Positions 62,487 through 64,000 of a DNA stretch of 64,000 nt are shown one piece after another. Below the pieces are notes generated by a model. It did no database searches and was not told the DNA's origin. It saw nothing but the letters and a program-made list of their open reading frames with translations. The stretch lies in NCBI RefSeq assembly GCF_001700435.1, contig NZ_LYPC01000016.1, positions 152,961 to 216,960 on the forward strand, in the 5' to 3' direction. The number at the start of each line of letters is the position of its first letter. Position 1 is the stretch's first letter. The position numbers and the translations under genes were made by a program. The stretch comes from Paenibacillus pectinilyticus (GTDB taxonomy: Bacteria > Bacillota > Bacilli > Paenibacillales > NBRC-103111).

Positions 62487-63152
62487 TTAGATGTCTGTAA
62501 AAAAACGGCTCGGATTCATAATCACAACTTTTTTCTTTGTGTAATCTATCAACGCTTTTTCTTTCCACTTGCTTAGTGTTTCGGTAACGGCCTGCCTGCT
62601 GCAACCAATTACATAGGAGATTTCCTCATGGCTTAATTGCAATTGCACCTCTACCCTGCCATCCTGCTGTTTGCCCATCTGAACTAGAAACCACGCTAAT
62701 CTCCAAGCCACAGGCCGACTGATTAAGATTTCCACAATATTCTGCGTTTGCAGAAGCCTTCTCGCTCCAATTACAGCTAACGCATAGGCGAATTCTGAAT
62801 CTCCCTTGGCTAATTCAAGGAATTTACGCGAATCCAATGCAATGATCTGACTATCAACCAAGCACTTCGCATACCGCTTGCGTTGCAGATTCGTTAACAG
62901 CTCTGCATTGCCAAAAATCTCACCCGCGTAGCGCAGGAACAACGTTATCCCTTGCCCTTCCTGGGACGACTGTGAAATTTTGATCAATCCCGTTTCCACA
63001 TAAAAAGCAGCCTGAGGCGGATCATTCTCTTGAAAAATAAATTCATTTTTGTTGTACACTCTCGGTACGCCATATTGATGGAAAGCACGAAGAATAACTT
63101 CCTTCACACTGTCATTTTCCTGAAAATCGTTCTGATTTATGATTGAATCCAT
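62487..63152 (-). CDS. Crp/Fnr-family regulator
   Basis: A 221-residue protein: cyclic-nucleotide-binding fold (~20-130, FIFQENDPPQAAFYVETGL, FLRYAGEIFGNAELL) and an HTH with HEEISYVIGCSRQAVTETLS. There is no N-terminal Cys cluster, so it is not a typical oxygen-sensing Fnr. GAGGTGG precedes ATG 63152. First gene of the operon with the sulfonate-type importer, which it probably controls. Confidence 0.92.
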   Translation of the reverse strand: MDSIINQNDFQENDSVKEVILRAFHQYGVPRVYNKNEFIFQENDPPQAAFYVETGLIKISQSSQEGQGITLFLRYAGEIFGNAELLTNLQRKRYAKCLVDSQIIALDSRKFLELAKGDSEFAYALAVIGARRLLQTQNIVEILISRPVAWRLAWFLVQMGKQQDGRVEVQLQLSHEEISYVIGCSRQAVTETLSKWKEKALIDYTKKKVVIMNPSRFFTDI

Positions 63153-63283
63153 CTATCATCCACCTCATTCGTCACTTACTGCGCACTCTTATTTCCTAGT
63201 ATTCCGATGCGTTATATGTATACTATCATAAATGCCGTGTGTGAAATGTCGTTTAGCTGACAAAATAAAAAAATAAACAACAA

Positions 63284-63313
63284 AAAACCCTTCAACATGA
63301 ATTGAAGGGTTTT
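63284..63313 (-). terminator. Terminator of the second tRNA operon
   Basis: A 12-bp stem AAAACCCTTCAA / TTGAAGGGTTTT, loop CATGAA, with a T-run on the minus strand; ~50 nt past tRNA-Lys. Confidence 0.9.
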
Positions 63314-63359
63314 GCTTAAAGCAATTTATATGAGATTCGATCTTAAATTACATAAAAAG

Positions 63360-63432
63360 TGAGTCATGTAGGATTCGAACCTACGACACCCTGATTAAAA
63401 GTCAGGTGCTCTACCAACTGAGCTAATGACTC
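63360..63432 (-). tRNA. tRNA-Lys (UUU anticodon)
   Basis: Acceptor GAGTCAT / ATGACTC, anticodon TTT in ACTTTTAAT, CCA not encoded. Confidence 0.97.
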
Positions 63433-63451
63433 ATGTCTTGCATAAAAAAAA

Positions 63452-63528
63452 TGGCGGAGCTGACGGGATTCGAACCCGCGGTCTCCTGCGTGACAGGCAG
63501 GCATGTTGGGCCACTACACCACAGCTCC
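63452..63528 (-). tRNA. tRNA-Asp (GUC anticodon)
   Basis: Acceptor GGAGCTG / CAGCTCC, anticodon GTC in CCTGTCACG, CCA encoded. Confidence 0.97.
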
Positions 63529-63558
63529 ACACTATGTAAAGATCCTCGACTATGAGGT

Positions 63559-63635
<77 letters not shown>

Positions 63636-63708
63636 ACATTACAAGCATGATATTTTATTATTTACCAGAGAAGTTCGAGATATCCAAATTTCTTCTGAAA
63701 AGATAATA

Positions 63709-63781
63709 TGGAGGCTGACGGGATCGAACCGCCGACCCTCTGCTTGTAAGGCAGATGCTCTCCCAGCTGAGCTAAGCCTCC
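63709..63781 (-). tRNA. tRNA-Val (UAC anticodon)
   Basis: Acceptor GGAGGCT / AGCCTCC, anticodon TAC in CCTTACAAG, CCA not encoded. Confidence 0.97.
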
Positions 63782-63803
63782 ATGGGAATAAACAAAATTT
63801 TAG

Positions 63804-63878
63804 TGGTGACCCGTAGGGGACTCGAACCCCTGTTACCTCCGTGAAAGGGAGGTGTCTTAACCACTTGACCAACGGGCC
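63804..63878 (-). tRNA. tRNA-Glu (UUC anticodon)
   Basis: Acceptor GGCCCGT / ACGGGTC, anticodon TTC in CCTTTCACG, CCA encoded. Confidence 0.96.
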
Positions 63879-63913
63879 TCGTATACAAGCTTTGTTTCAT
63901 GTAAAAGTTCTTA

Positions 63914-64000
63914 TGGCGGAGAGAGAGGGATTCGAACCCTCGAGACGCTTGTGACGCCTACACGATTTCCAATCGTGCTCCTTCGGCCAGCTCGGACACC
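63914..64000 (-). tRNA. tRNA-Ser (GGA anticodon), 5' end cut by window edge
   Basis: Anticodon GGA in TTGGAAAT, long variable arm, T-arm GGGTTCGAATCCC, CCA encoded. The first several acceptor bases lie beyond 64000. Confidence 0.95.

Overview
The window looks like a chromosomal segment of a Paenibacillus-type, endospore-forming Firmicute. The case rests on a YyaC-type sporulation protein, YesM/YesN two-component pairs beside sugar ABC importers that lack their own ATPase, many TTG/GTG starts behind strong AGGAGG-type ribosome sites, a T-box on ileS, a c-di-AMP (ydaO-type) riboswitch on an NlpC/P60 hydrolase, and cre and Fur boxes. Genus is inferred, not proven.

Layout. 1-4.8 kb: the 3' end of an AraC regulator, a small acidic protein, an alpha/beta hydrolase, and an OmpR-type response regulator/histidine kinase operon. 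4.8-8.3 kb: T-box-controlled ileS of the long, eukaryote-like (IleS2) type. 8.3-19.8 kb: a carbohydrate locus with a GH3 enzyme, an AraC regulator, an ABC importer, a Cys-type sulfatase and a YesM/YesN pair. 19.8-35.9 kb: housekeeping and accessory genes (topB, a diguanylate cyclase, an lspA-like gene with an altered catalytic residue, a HAD phosphatase, an ABC exporter, yyaC, a glycosyltransferase, a cell-wall hydrolase), broken up by unusual non-coding repeats. 35.9-55.2 kb: a second carbohydrate locus with two Gfo/Idh dehydrogenases, an ABC importer, a 1532-residue modular glycoside hydrolase, a second YesM/YesN pair, an acetyl-xylan-esterase-like enzyme, an FAD oxidoreductase and a truncated M14 carboxypeptidase. 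55.2-55.8 kb: four tRNAs beside a recombination scar. 55.9-63.2 kb: small conserved genes, ferritin, a Fur-box-controlled DUF1450 protein, and an operon of a Crp/Fnr regulator, a sulfonate/nitrate-type ABC importer and an MBL hydrolase. 63.36-64 kb: six tRNAs, the last cut by the window edge.

The most informative signals are regulatory. (1) Four promoters of the second carbohydrate locus share a box (GGYATCAAAWCAAAAA) whose start lies exactly 47 nt before a TANANT -10. This defines a probable regulon of the adjacent YesM/YesN pair; two of the four also carry cre sites. (2) The sulfatase and importer promoters of the first carbohydrate locus share AAATTCGTT exactly 34 nt before each -10, inside a near-palindromic intergenic region. 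(3) The OmpR-type operon and the neighbouring hydrolase share a 19-bp direct-repeat box exactly 31 nt before each -10. (4) Between 28.4 and 29.3 kb lie three different repeat structures, including an array of alternating hairpins with a ~113-bp period. In the three hairpin copies examined for it, substitutions keep base pairing in plus-strand RNA by G-U wobble.
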